DNA of 64,000 bases, from positions 728,908-792,907 of the forward strand of contig CALSSW010000001.1 in NCBI GenBank assembly GCA_943789105.1, given 5' to 3'. The notes below the pieces were generated by a model that saw only the letters and a program-made list of their open reading frames with translations, did no database searches and had not been told where the DNA came from. This DNA comes from an uncultured Ulvibacter sp. GTDB lineage: Bacteria; Bacteroidota; Bacteroidia; Flavobacteriales; Flavobacteriaceae. This document shows, in pieces, positions 57,630-64,000 of the stretch. Positions within the stretch are counted from its first letter, which is position 1; each line of letters starts with the position of its first letter. Both the position numbers and the translations under genes were made by a program.

Positions 57630-58317
57630 TTTGCTGAATGGCGTAAAAACCTATGCACCGAAATCACGAGAAGAATTGATAGATTATGCTATGAAGCATC
57701 ATAAAATTATGATTGCTGTTAATGCAGAAAAGATACTGCATGCCACCAATGAAAGCAGACACATAATTAATCGTAATTTAGGCTATCCTGATGGTTTGGG
57801 TGCAATTTTGGCTTTTAAAAAGAAAGGCGTTGAAAATGTTATAAAAATCCCTGGGTGTGAACTCTGGTTAGAAATAATAAAACAATACTACAAATCAAAA
57901 ACCTTTTATTTAATTGGAGGGAATCAGGAAGTAATAAATCAAACTGTTTTAAATTTAAAATGGGAATATCCTGGCATTAAAATACTAAATTATAGAAATG
58001 GATATATTAAAACTGAAGATGAAGAACTTACATTAATAGAAGATGTAAAAACACACAAACCAGATATTATCTTTGTTGCCATGGGGTCTCCAAAACAAGA
58101 ATATTTAATGGAGAAATTACATCAAAAACACAAAGCAACCTATCAAGGTTTAGGGGGTAGTTTTGATGTATATACTGGTAGGGTTTTAAGAGCACCCAAT
58201 TGGTGGGTGAAAAATAACTTAGAATGGGCTTTTAGATTACTTAAAGAACCCTCTAGAATAAAACGTCAAATACATTTAATTCGTTTTGTTATTTTATTGC
58301 AATTTAAAGGCATTTAA
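57619..58317 (+). CDS. WecG/TagA/CpsF family glycosyltransferase (GT26)
   Basis: A 232-residue GT26 enzyme. Diagnostic blocks are NAEKILHATNESRHIINRNLGYPDGLGAILAFKKKG, FYLIGGNQEVINQTVLNLKWEYPGI, DIIFVAMGSPKQEYLM and GLGGSFDVYTGRVLRAPNWWVKNNLEWAFRLLKEPSR. Members transfer ManNAcA or ManNAc to lipid-linked GlcNAc, so with wecB/wecC and the WecA-type gene it probably adds the second sugar. It overlaps the previous gene by 11 bases. Confidence 0.93.
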   Translation: MKSSLLNGVKTYAPKSREELIDYAMKHHKIMIAVNAEKILHATNESRHIINRNLGYPDGLGAILAFKKKGVENVIKIPGCELWLEIIKQYYKSKTFYLIGGNQEVINQTVLNLKWEYPGIKILNYRNGYIKTEDEELTLIEDVKTHKPDIIFVAMGSPKQEYLMEKLHQKHKATYQGLGGSFDVYTGRVLRAPNWWVKNNLEWAFRLLKEPSRIKRQIHLIRFVILLQFKGI

Positions 58318-58356
58318 AACAAAAAAAAACTAATTTTGATTAATAAAATATACATA

Positions 58357-59133
58357 ATGAATCATAAAATTTTAATACAATACATATTTTTATCACTTAT
58401 AGCTCTTACTACATTACAATCCTGCGTATCAAAAAAGGAGATGTTATATTTCCAGGATATAGAAACTTTTAATTCAGAGGTTTCCTATAACAACCAAATC
58501 TTACAGGTTGATGATATTTTAAAAATTCATGTAGGCGCATTAATGCAAGAAGCTGCTATTCCATTCAATAACACTACTGCCGGTAGCGTTGTTGCAAACA
58601 ATATCGATGTAATGAAACTAGATGGATACCTGGTTTCTCAAAACATGACTATAAACTTCCCGGTATTGGGAGAGATTTCTGTAAAAGAAAAAACAATTAA
58701 AAATTTAGAGTTTGATATAAAAAAACTCCTTGTAGATGGCGGTTATTTGATAAATCCTTATGTGACAGTGCGTTTATTAAACGCTAAGGTTACTGTTTTG
58801 GGTGAGGTTAATATGCCAGGCACCTTTTCTTTTACAGAAAATAATATAAGTTTACTGCAGGCCCTGGGTCTTGCCGGAGATCTTACCATTAACGGTAGTA
58901 GGGATGAAGTTTTAGTACTTAGGCGCATAGATGGACTGTTAACCACAACACGTATTAATCTTACTTCTGCCAATTTTTTAAACGGGCCTTACCAAATGGT
59001 AAAACCCAATGATGTTATTATCGTAAACCCAAATACCGCAAAATTAAAAACCGCTGGTTATGTGGGTGATGTAACTGCCATACTAGGCATTAGCTCTGTT
59101 ATATTAACAATTATACTTTTATTTACAAGATAA
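58357..59133 (+). CDS. Polysaccharide export outer-membrane lipoprotein (Wza-like)
   Basis: A 258-residue lipoprotein starting at ATG 58357; a TTG at 58336 would add seven residues before the signal. The lipobox is LTTLQSC. The export domain reads ILQVDDILKIHVG and the SLBB-like part VTVLGEVNMPGTFSF, followed by LLQALGLAGDLTINGSRDEVLVLR. A C-terminal helix (VTAILGISSVILTIILLFTR) crosses a membrane. It forms the outer-membrane exit channel together with Wzc. A TAATTTTG -7-like motif (58331-58338) lies upstream without a clear -33 box. Its stop overlaps the wzc start by one base. Confidence 0.93.
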   Translation: MNHKILIQYIFLSLIALTTLQSCVSKKEMLYFQDIETFNSEVSYNNQILQVDDILKIHVGALMQEAAIPFNNTTAGSVVANNIDVMKLDGYLVSQNMTINFPVLGEISVKEKTIKNLEFDIKKLLVDGGYLINPYVTVRLLNAKVTVLGEVNMPGTFSFTENNISLLQALGLAGDLTINGSRDEVLVLRRIDGLLTTTRINLTSANFLNGPYQMVKPNDVIIVNPNTAKLKTAGYVGDVTAILGISSVILTIILLFTR

Positions 59134-61478
59134 TGATGCAAGATAATTTTACAAACCAGTTTTCTCTCCAAGAAGAGGAGTCTATAGATATTAAAAAAGA
59201 GGCTAGTTACTACCTATTTTTTTGGCCTTATTTTATTGTTGCTATTTCAATAGCGATGGCAAGCGCTTTTATGTATTTAAAAACGGCAGATCGTATTTAT
59301 ACCTCCAGCGCTCAATTACAAATTAAAAAAGGCTCAGAAGACGCGGCCTCTTTTTTAACCGGTGGGATGGAGTTTTTTGGCTTTGACCAAGTAAATGTAG
59401 AGAATGATATAGCAGTAATTACCTCTCAGCACATTTTAAGCCAAGTGGTGGAGCGTTTAAATTTACAAACTAATATATACACAGTAGGTAGAGTAAATGC
59501 CCAATTAAGATTTAACGATGAGTATACTAAATTTGTAACTATAAAAGCCCCAAATACCTATCAATATTGGGATATTGAGATAAATGATAATAAAGCTTTT
59601 TTTAGGCGAGACACTCTTAATTTAATTATTAATAAAGGTGATGTCTTTAGGTATAAAGACACTGAAATTACACTAAATGATTCTCTGTTTATAAAAGATC
59701 AAAACCTTGCTATAAAACAATACCCTTTTAACCAAACCGTCTCATCAATAAGAAGTAGTTTATCTGCAACACCAGCCTCTGAAAGAGGAGAGATTATAAA
59801 TTTAGCTTTTAGCGGTGTAAATAAACAACGCAATGAAGCCATCTTAAATACTACCATGCAGGTAATGAAAGATGACCAGGTAGAGGACAAGCGTGTAATA
59901 TCCAAGGTAAGTTTGGCTTTTATCAATGAGCGGTTAGATGGCCTTAAAAAAAGTATAGACACTTTATCTAAAAATACAATCGCATACCAGATGGATAATG
60001 ACATTTTTGATCCAGTAGCCCAAACAGGTAATGCACTGACTAATATTGTAAAAGGTCAAGAAGAAGCCTTTGGTATCGGCATACAACTAGAAATTGCCAA
60101 GGCACTTTTAGAAAAATTAGAGAGCCAGGCTAGCTATCAAATACTGCCCGCTAATATTGGTATAGATAATGAAAGTGTGAATACGCTTGTAAATTCTTAC
60201 AACGCCATAATAACCCAGCGTAATAATCTACTCGTTAGTACAACAACCAAAAGCCCCATGGTAATGCAACTTTCTAGCCAATTAGATAATGCAAAAGTGG
60301 CCATTATAACTGGAGTAAACAGATATATAGATGGATTACAAACATCACTCTCTGGCTTTCAAAAAATGGAGGCTATAACCAAAGGAATTGTTGCTGGCCT
60401 GCCAAGCAAAGAAAATCAACTAAGAGCCTATGCTAGAGATTTTAAAATTGGAGAAGAGTTATATGTTTATTTATTACAACGAAAAGAAGAGGCGTCTATT
60501 TCTTACATTTCTGCCCTGCCAAATATTAAAATATTAAGTATTGGAGTTTCTAACAATGCCCCTATTTCTCCTAAAAAGCAAATCACATACCTAGTTGCTT
60601 TTTTACTTGGTCTTTTAATACCTTTTGGTATTTTCTTTTTATTAAAAGTGTTAGACACCAAAATTAACACTAAAAATGACCTTGAAAAGGGCTTAAAAGG
60701 CATAACCGTCATAGGAGAAATGCCCTTTACAGATACTCCTAACATACAAGATGATAGTGGTAGAGGACTTATTGCAGAGTCTACAAGGGTACTGCGCGCT
60801 GGTTTGAGCTTTCAATTAAAATCAGATATCACTAATATTATGTGTGTTACCTCTACCATTAAAGGGGAGGGAAAGTCTTTTGTGTCTAATAATCTGGCAA
60901 TGAGTTATAGCGCACTAGGTAAAAAGGTGATACTGGTTGGAGCAGATTTACGAAACCCTCAATTACACAAGTTTTTGGGGGTAAAAAGAGAAAATATTGG
61001 GCTTACCACCTATTTAAGTAACAAAAATTTTAATGATGTAGATTCTTTAATTACAAAGACTGAAACTTCTGGCGGATTAGATTACCTGCTTACAGGTGCC
61101 ATACCACCAAACCCATCAGAATTACTAATGCGCCCACGCATGAATGAACTTTTAGAGGTTTTAAAACAATCTTATGATTTTATAATTATAGATTCTGCCC
61201 CCTTGCTGCTAGTGAGTGATACTTCGGCTATCTTGCCGCTTTGTGATTCGGTGGTGTATGTAACACGTTCACAATTCTCAGAGAAAAAGTTGTTCCCCTT
61301 TATACTAGAGATGCAACAAAGAGAAAAAGTTCCACCTTTTGCTATGGTTCTTAATGGTATGAGGGCAGGTGCAAAAAACGGTTACAGCTACGGTTATAAA
61401 TATCGTTACAGTTATGGCTATACCTATAACTATGGCTATGGCTATGGTTATGGTAGTGATGCAGATACAGAAAGCTAA
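59133..61478 (+). CDS. Capsule chain-length determinant / BY-type tyrosine kinase (Wzc-like)
   Basis: A 781-residue inner-membrane protein. Membrane segments lie near residues 27-48 and 485-505 and frame a periplasmic coiled-coil Wzz domain. The cytoplasmic kinase has Walker A STIKGEGKSFVSNNLA, Walker A' KVILVGADLRNPQLHKFLG and Walker B FIIIDSAPLLLVSD. The C-terminus is a tyrosine cluster: many YxYGY repeats over about 30 residues, the autophosphorylation tail. It controls polymerisation and export of the capsule with Wza. The cognate phosphatase is encoded convergently downstream. Confidence 0.95.
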   Translation: MMQDNFTNQFSLQEEESIDIKKEASYYLFFWPYFIVAISIAMASAFMYLKTADRIYTSSAQLQIKKGSEDAASFLTGGMEFFGFDQVNVENDIAVITSQHILSQVVERLNLQTNIYTVGRVNAQLRFNDEYTKFVTIKAPNTYQYWDIEINDNKAFFRRDTLNLIINKGDVFRYKDTEITLNDSLFIKDQNLAIKQYPFNQTVSSIRSSLSATPASERGEIINLAFSGVNKQRNEAILNTTMQVMKDDQVEDKRVISKVSLAFINERLDGLKKSIDTLSKNTIAYQMDNDIFDPVAQTGNALTNIVKGQEEAFGIGIQLEIAKALLEKLESQASYQILPANIGIDNESVNTLVNSYNAIITQRNNLLVSTTTKSPMVMQLSSQLDNAKVAIITGVNRYIDGLQTSLSGFQKMEAITKGIVAGLPSKENQLRAYARDFKIGEELYVYLLQRKEEASISYISALPNIKILSIGVSNNAPISPKKQITYLVAFLLGLLIPFGIFFLLKVLDTKINTKNDLEKGLKGITVIGEMPFTDTPNIQDDSGRGLIAESTRVLRAGLSFQLKSDITNIMCVTSTIKGEGKSFVSNNLAMSYSALGKKVILVGADLRNPQLHKFLGVKRENIGLTTYLSNKNFNDVDSLITKTETSGGLDYLLTGAIPPNPSELLMRPRMNELLEVLKQSYDFIIIDSAPLLLVSDTSAILPLCDSVVYVTRSQFSEKKLFPFILEMQQREKVPPFAMVLNGMRAGAKNGYSYGYKYRYSYGYTYNYGYGYGYGSDADTES

Positions 61479-61489
61479 AAATTATTTTA

Positions 61490-61529
61490 AGCATAAAAAA
61501 CCATCCTAATTAGGTGGTTTTTTTATGCT
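61490..61529. terminator. Long bidirectional terminator between wzc and ywqE-type genes
   Basis: Arms AGCATAAAAAACCA and TGGTTTTTTTATGCT pair around an inner CCTAATTAGG, with one T bulged on the left and one extra T on the right. With A- and T-runs on both sides it can end transcription of both convergent genes. Confidence 0.9.
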
Positions 61530-61535
61530 ATTTTT

Positions 61536-62267
61536 TTAAGAAAATTGGGTGAGTTGAAACTCTCTAATAGCCCCCCATTGTATACCTTGTTTTTTTGATA
61601 GGTTTATATTTTGTAAAATTTTTAAATGTTGCAGGTGATGCGCATCTGTGGCAACAAAGTCATATAATCCTTCTTGTAAGATTTTTTTTGCCTTTTGTTT
61701 TACCTCAGGGCCATAATGACCAAGTAGCGAGAGCGCGTTTAATTGCAGGCAAAACCCCTTGTTTTTTAGCTCTTTGTACTCTTTTATTGTTTTAATTGAA
61801 TGGTAGCGCTCTGGATGTGCTAAAATAGGAGTAATGTTATTTTGCAAGAGGGTAAAACCAGCTTGTACTAGCATTGTAGTTTCTGAGAAAAAACTGATTT
61901 CTACAAGTAAGTAGCTGTTATTTAAAAGCAAAGAAGGCATACTAACTTGCAAGTTTTTTATAAAAACTTCATCTATCATGTATTCTGCCCCATATGAGTT
62001 TACCTTTGGGCAATCTATCTTTGAAGTTTCAGCAATTAATACATCAAAGGCATTTTTAATAGTAGTAGGCGTATTTGGATATAGATCCTGGTATACGTGT
62101 GGTGTTGGTATCACACTTGTGATTCCAAGAGAAACAAAGCCCTCTAACATATCTAAGGACATGGCAACATTTTTACTGCCATCGTCTATAGCGGGCAATA
62201 AATGGTTGTGTATATCACACAAGCCCTCAAATAATGGTTTTTTTTGTTTTGTAAAAAAATCAAACAT
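61536..62267 (-). CDS. PHP-domain tyrosine-protein phosphatase (YwqE/CpsB-like)
   Basis: A 243-residue metal-dependent phosphatase that removes phosphate from the tyrosine tail of Wzc-type kinases. The PHP metal ligands are in LCDIHNHLLPAIDDGSKN (HxH), TPHVYQDLYPNT, ILAHPERYHSI and VATDAHHL. The length fits the YwqE/CpsB group. It is convergent with wzc and separated from it by the bidirectional terminator, so it has its own promoter on the minus strand, which I did not identify. Confidence 0.93.
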   Translation of the reverse strand: MFDFFTKQKKPLFEGLCDIHNHLLPAIDDGSKNVAMSLDMLEGFVSLGITSVIPTPHVYQDLYPNTPTTIKNAFDVLIAETSKIDCPKVNSYGAEYMIDEVFIKNLQVSMPSLLLNNSYLLVEISFFSETTMLVQAGFTLLQNNITPILAHPERYHSIKTIKEYKELKNKGFCLQLNALSLLGHYGPEVKQKAKKILQEGLYDFVATDAHHLQHLKILQNINLSKKQGIQWGAIREFQLTQFS

Positions 62268-62326
62268 TGGTTAAAACATGTTATTTTTAAAAATCAAAAA
62301 TACAATATATTATAACAATGCTATTT

Positions 62327-62356
62327 TTGTACCTAGGCTATTTCAATCTATATTTG
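62327..62356 (+). promoter_or_regulatory. Consensus promoter of the wzi-like gene
   Basis: TTG (62327-62329), a 19-base spacer and TATATTTG (62349-62356) match the Bacteroidota consensus exactly, 46 bases before the wzi-like ATG. Confidence 0.8.
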
Positions 62357-62402
62357 CGTAAGTTTTTAATTATATAGCATAGCTAAGTAAAGTGATTTTA
62401 TT

Positions 62403-63812
62403 ATGAAAAATACAAGGCTTCTTTTTTTACTATATTTAATACCTCTATCCTCTTTACTAAGCCAAACCAAAGATGTTAGTTACACTATAAATTCAAGTGT
62501 TGGCCTCTCTAGTGATACCACCTTACCTTTTTGGCTAGTTGCAAACCAGTATAGTACTGTGCCTAATAGTAATTACGGTCTTTTAAATACCAGTATTTTA
62601 AAAACCTATGATGCACCAGATACTTTGTTTGATATATCTTATAAAGCGAGCGCCACTAGTTTTATAGCCCAAGAAAACAAACTTTTATTAAATGAACTGT
62701 ACCTTGGTGTAAGGTTTAAAAATATTGTACTAGATCTTGGTGCTAAAAATGATGCCGTTTTATGGAATAATTTATCTTCCTCTAATGGGAGTATTATAAA
62801 ATCTATTAATGCAAGGGCCATGCCTGGTATTAATATTAAAACCAATAATTTTATAACACTTCCATTTGCAAAATCTTGGCTTGAGGTTAAAGGAAACTTC
62901 GCTCATTATTTAATGGATGACACTAGGTTTGTAGACAACACCAAACTGCACCATAAAAGCCTCTATTTGAAATCTAGGCTAAGCCCTGAGTTTGAGGTTA
63001 TAGCCGGCATAGATCATTACGTCCAGTGGGGGGGGAACTCTCCAGTGTTTGGCCTTCAGCCTAGTTCACTCTCAGACTATATTAAAGTTGTTTTTGGCGC
63101 AGAGGGCGGTAATAATGCTACAGCAAATGATCAACTGAATGCCCTAGGTAACCATCTTGGGACCTATTTATTACAATTTAACTACAACAAAGAAAACATA
63201 GGGCTTAATTTTTACTACTCGCACCCCTTTGAGGATACCTCTGGCAGAGAGATGGCCAATTGGCAAGACGGCTTGTATGGTTTGTATGTAGATTTTAAAA
63301 AAGAAAATCCAGTTGTATCTAGCGTATTGTTAGAATTTACCTATACCAGAGATATGAGCGCCTCGAATTATCTTTCTGGGGGTATTTCACCAAACACCAA
63401 AAGCGCTCGAGATAATTATTTTAATAACGGTATCTACAAATCTGGCTGGACCTACCACGGCAATACCATAGGCTCTCCATATTTTACTCCAGAACCTGTT
63501 GATGAAAACGGTATTACTAACGGGGTAATAGTTGGAGATAATAGGTTTGCAGCCTTTAATATTGGCGCTAACGGATATTTAAAATGGTTGCCTTATAAAA
63601 TAATGCTAAGCCATACCACTTATTTTGGGTGGTTTAACCAAGAGTATGAGCAGTATCCAGTACAAATTTCTGGAATCTTAGATATATTGATTCCACAAGA
63701 GAAGTTCAACCTACCTTTTGATGTTGCTGCCAGTTTTGCTTTTGATATTGGCACTTATAGACCCCAAAATTTTGGCGCTTTTTTAAGCATTAAAAAAACA
63801 GGTAGTTTTTAA
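62403..63812 (+). CDS. Capsule assembly protein Wzi-like outer-membrane barrel
   Basis: A 469-residue exported protein with signal peptide (LLFLLYLIPLSSLLSQ). Family features are SVGLSSDTTLPFWLVANQYSTVPN near the N-terminus, LYLGVRFKNIVLDLGAKNDAV, IDHYVQWGG and LGTYLLQFNYNKENIGLNFYYSHPFED, all typical of Bacteroidota Wzi-like barrels that tether the capsule at the surface. It has its own consensus promoter and lies beside the phosphatase gene, facing away from it. Confidence 0.92.
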   Translation: MKNTRLLFLLYLIPLSSLLSQTKDVSYTINSSVGLSSDTTLPFWLVANQYSTVPNSNYGLLNTSILKTYDAPDTLFDISYKASATSFIAQENKLLLNELYLGVRFKNIVLDLGAKNDAVLWNNLSSSNGSIIKSINARAMPGINIKTNNFITLPFAKSWLEVKGNFAHYLMDDTRFVDNTKLHHKSLYLKSRLSPEFEVIAGIDHYVQWGGNSPVFGLQPSSLSDYIKVVFGAEGGNNATANDQLNALGNHLGTYLLQFNYNKENIGLNFYYSHPFEDTSGREMANWQDGLYGLYVDFKKENPVVSSVLLEFTYTRDMSASNYLSGGISPNTKSARDNYFNNGIYKSGWTYHGNTIGSPYFTPEPVDENGITNGVIVGDNRFAAFNIGANGYLKWLPYKIMLSHTTYFGWFNQEYEQYPVQISGILDILIPQEKFNLPFDVAASFAFDIGTYRPQNFGAFLSIKKTGSF

Positions 63813-63882
63813 AATCCTGTGCTATTTTAATAGCCTGAGTTTTTTATCTTCTAAGACTCTTTTCTACTATATTTGCTTGCTT

Positions 63883-64000
63883 ATGAGTACACTAGTGCAA
63901 ATTTCAGTTTTACCCTCTCAACAAGACGCTGCCTCTTTTATTTTGGAGCTTGCTTTGCAAAAAGCCAAACTCCATGGTATAGACATTAAAGATTGGCGCA
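63883..64000 (+). CDS. Start of an unidentified gene, possibly NAD(P)/FAD-dependent oxidoreductase (cut by window edge)
   Basis: An open frame begins with ATG 63883 and reads MSTLVQISVLPSQQDAASF, then ILELALQKAKLHGIDIKDWR to the edge. The start resembles the N-terminus of the YhiN/FAD-dependent oxidoreductase proteins of flavobacteria, but only about 39 residues are visible, so this is a guess. A TATATTTG -7-like motif (63868-63875) sits 7 bases before the ATG, which would make the transcript nearly leaderless. Confidence 0.45.
   Translation, partial: MSTLVQISVLPSQQDAASFILELALQKAKLHGIDIKDWR

Noticed and set aside
61380..61470. Repeated YGY-coding sequence at the end of wzc as a DNA repeat or mobile element scar
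   Set aside because: It is the in-frame tyrosine cluster expected at the C-terminus of BY-kinases.
1..64000. tRNA, rRNA, CRISPR array, insertion sequence, prophage or attachment sites
   Set aside because: No cloverleaf-like sequence, regularly spaced repeats, transposase or integrase motifs, or flanking direct repeats were recognised by eye; a covariance-model and profile search would settle it.

Overview
The window is chromosomal DNA from a member of the Bacteroidota, most likely the family Flavobacteriaceae. Evidence: AT-rich sequence, start codons without clear Shine-Dalgarno sequences, promoters of the TTG-N19-TAnnTTTG type, a protein with a type IX secretion sorting tail, a GlmU-like protein and a 'putative porin' of the kind found in this phylum, a B12 TonB receptor behind a cobalamin riboswitch, and a Wzx/Wzy capsule locus of flavobacterial layout. 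The species cannot be told from the sequence alone.

Layout. 1-5.8 kb: a minus-strand fatty-acid beta-oxidation operon (marR regulator, FadB-type fusion enzyme, thiolase, acyl-CoA dehydrogenase cut by the window edge) with a perfect palindromic operator in front of marR. 6-16.5 kb: housekeeping genes (L31 type B, GlmU-like protein, MtaB, GNAT, pirin, alpha/beta hydrolase, lytic transglycosylase, TPR protein, L34, a short form of CarB, a secreted cupredoxin). 16.6-22 kb: a vitamin B12 uptake unit, btuFCD on minus and btuB on plus behind a cobalamin riboswitch. 22-25.7 kb: yifB/comM and a porin. 25.8-63.8 kb: a large capsule/exopolysaccharide locus.

The polysaccharide locus starts with a WecA-type initiating phosphotransferase behind a consensus promoter. 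It continues with nucleotide-sugar genes for UDP-GalNAcA (tviC/tviB type), UDP-GlcA and UDP-GalA (ugd plus UDP-GlcA 4-epimerase) and UDP-ManNAcA (wecB/wecC), and a WbpD/WbpB pair for a diamino uronic acid. Inserted among these is a PAPS-synthesis module (cysC, cysD, cysN, cysQ and a tandem DUF2061 protein) with no sulfite-making or sulfite-reducing genes. The central AT-rich block (about 41-54 kb) holds Wzx, Wzy, four GT4 glycosyltransferases, two P-loop kinase-like proteins, a PAPS-type sulfotransferase, an acetyltransferase and an MBOAT/SGNH O-acylation pair. The end carries a bi-domain oxidoreductase, an unknown alpha/alpha-barrel protein, a GT26 enzyme, Wza, the BY-kinase Wzc, a convergent YwqE-type tyrosine phosphatase and Wzi. 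The simplest reading is a sulfated, acetylated, uronic-acid-rich capsule made by a Wzx/Wzy pathway.

Caution. Between about 18.4 and 41.1 kb at least 19 frameshifts, most of them single-base homopolymer length changes, break btuC, btuF, btuB, yifB, a cupin gene, ugd, cysN, cysQ, wecB, wecC and the wbpB-like gene. Each break can be repaired to a normal family sequence, and the flanks (0-18 kb and 41-64 kb) show none. I read these as local sequence/assembly errors rather than gene decay and give repaired gene boundaries. No tRNA, rRNA, CRISPR array, insertion sequence or phage gene was seen.
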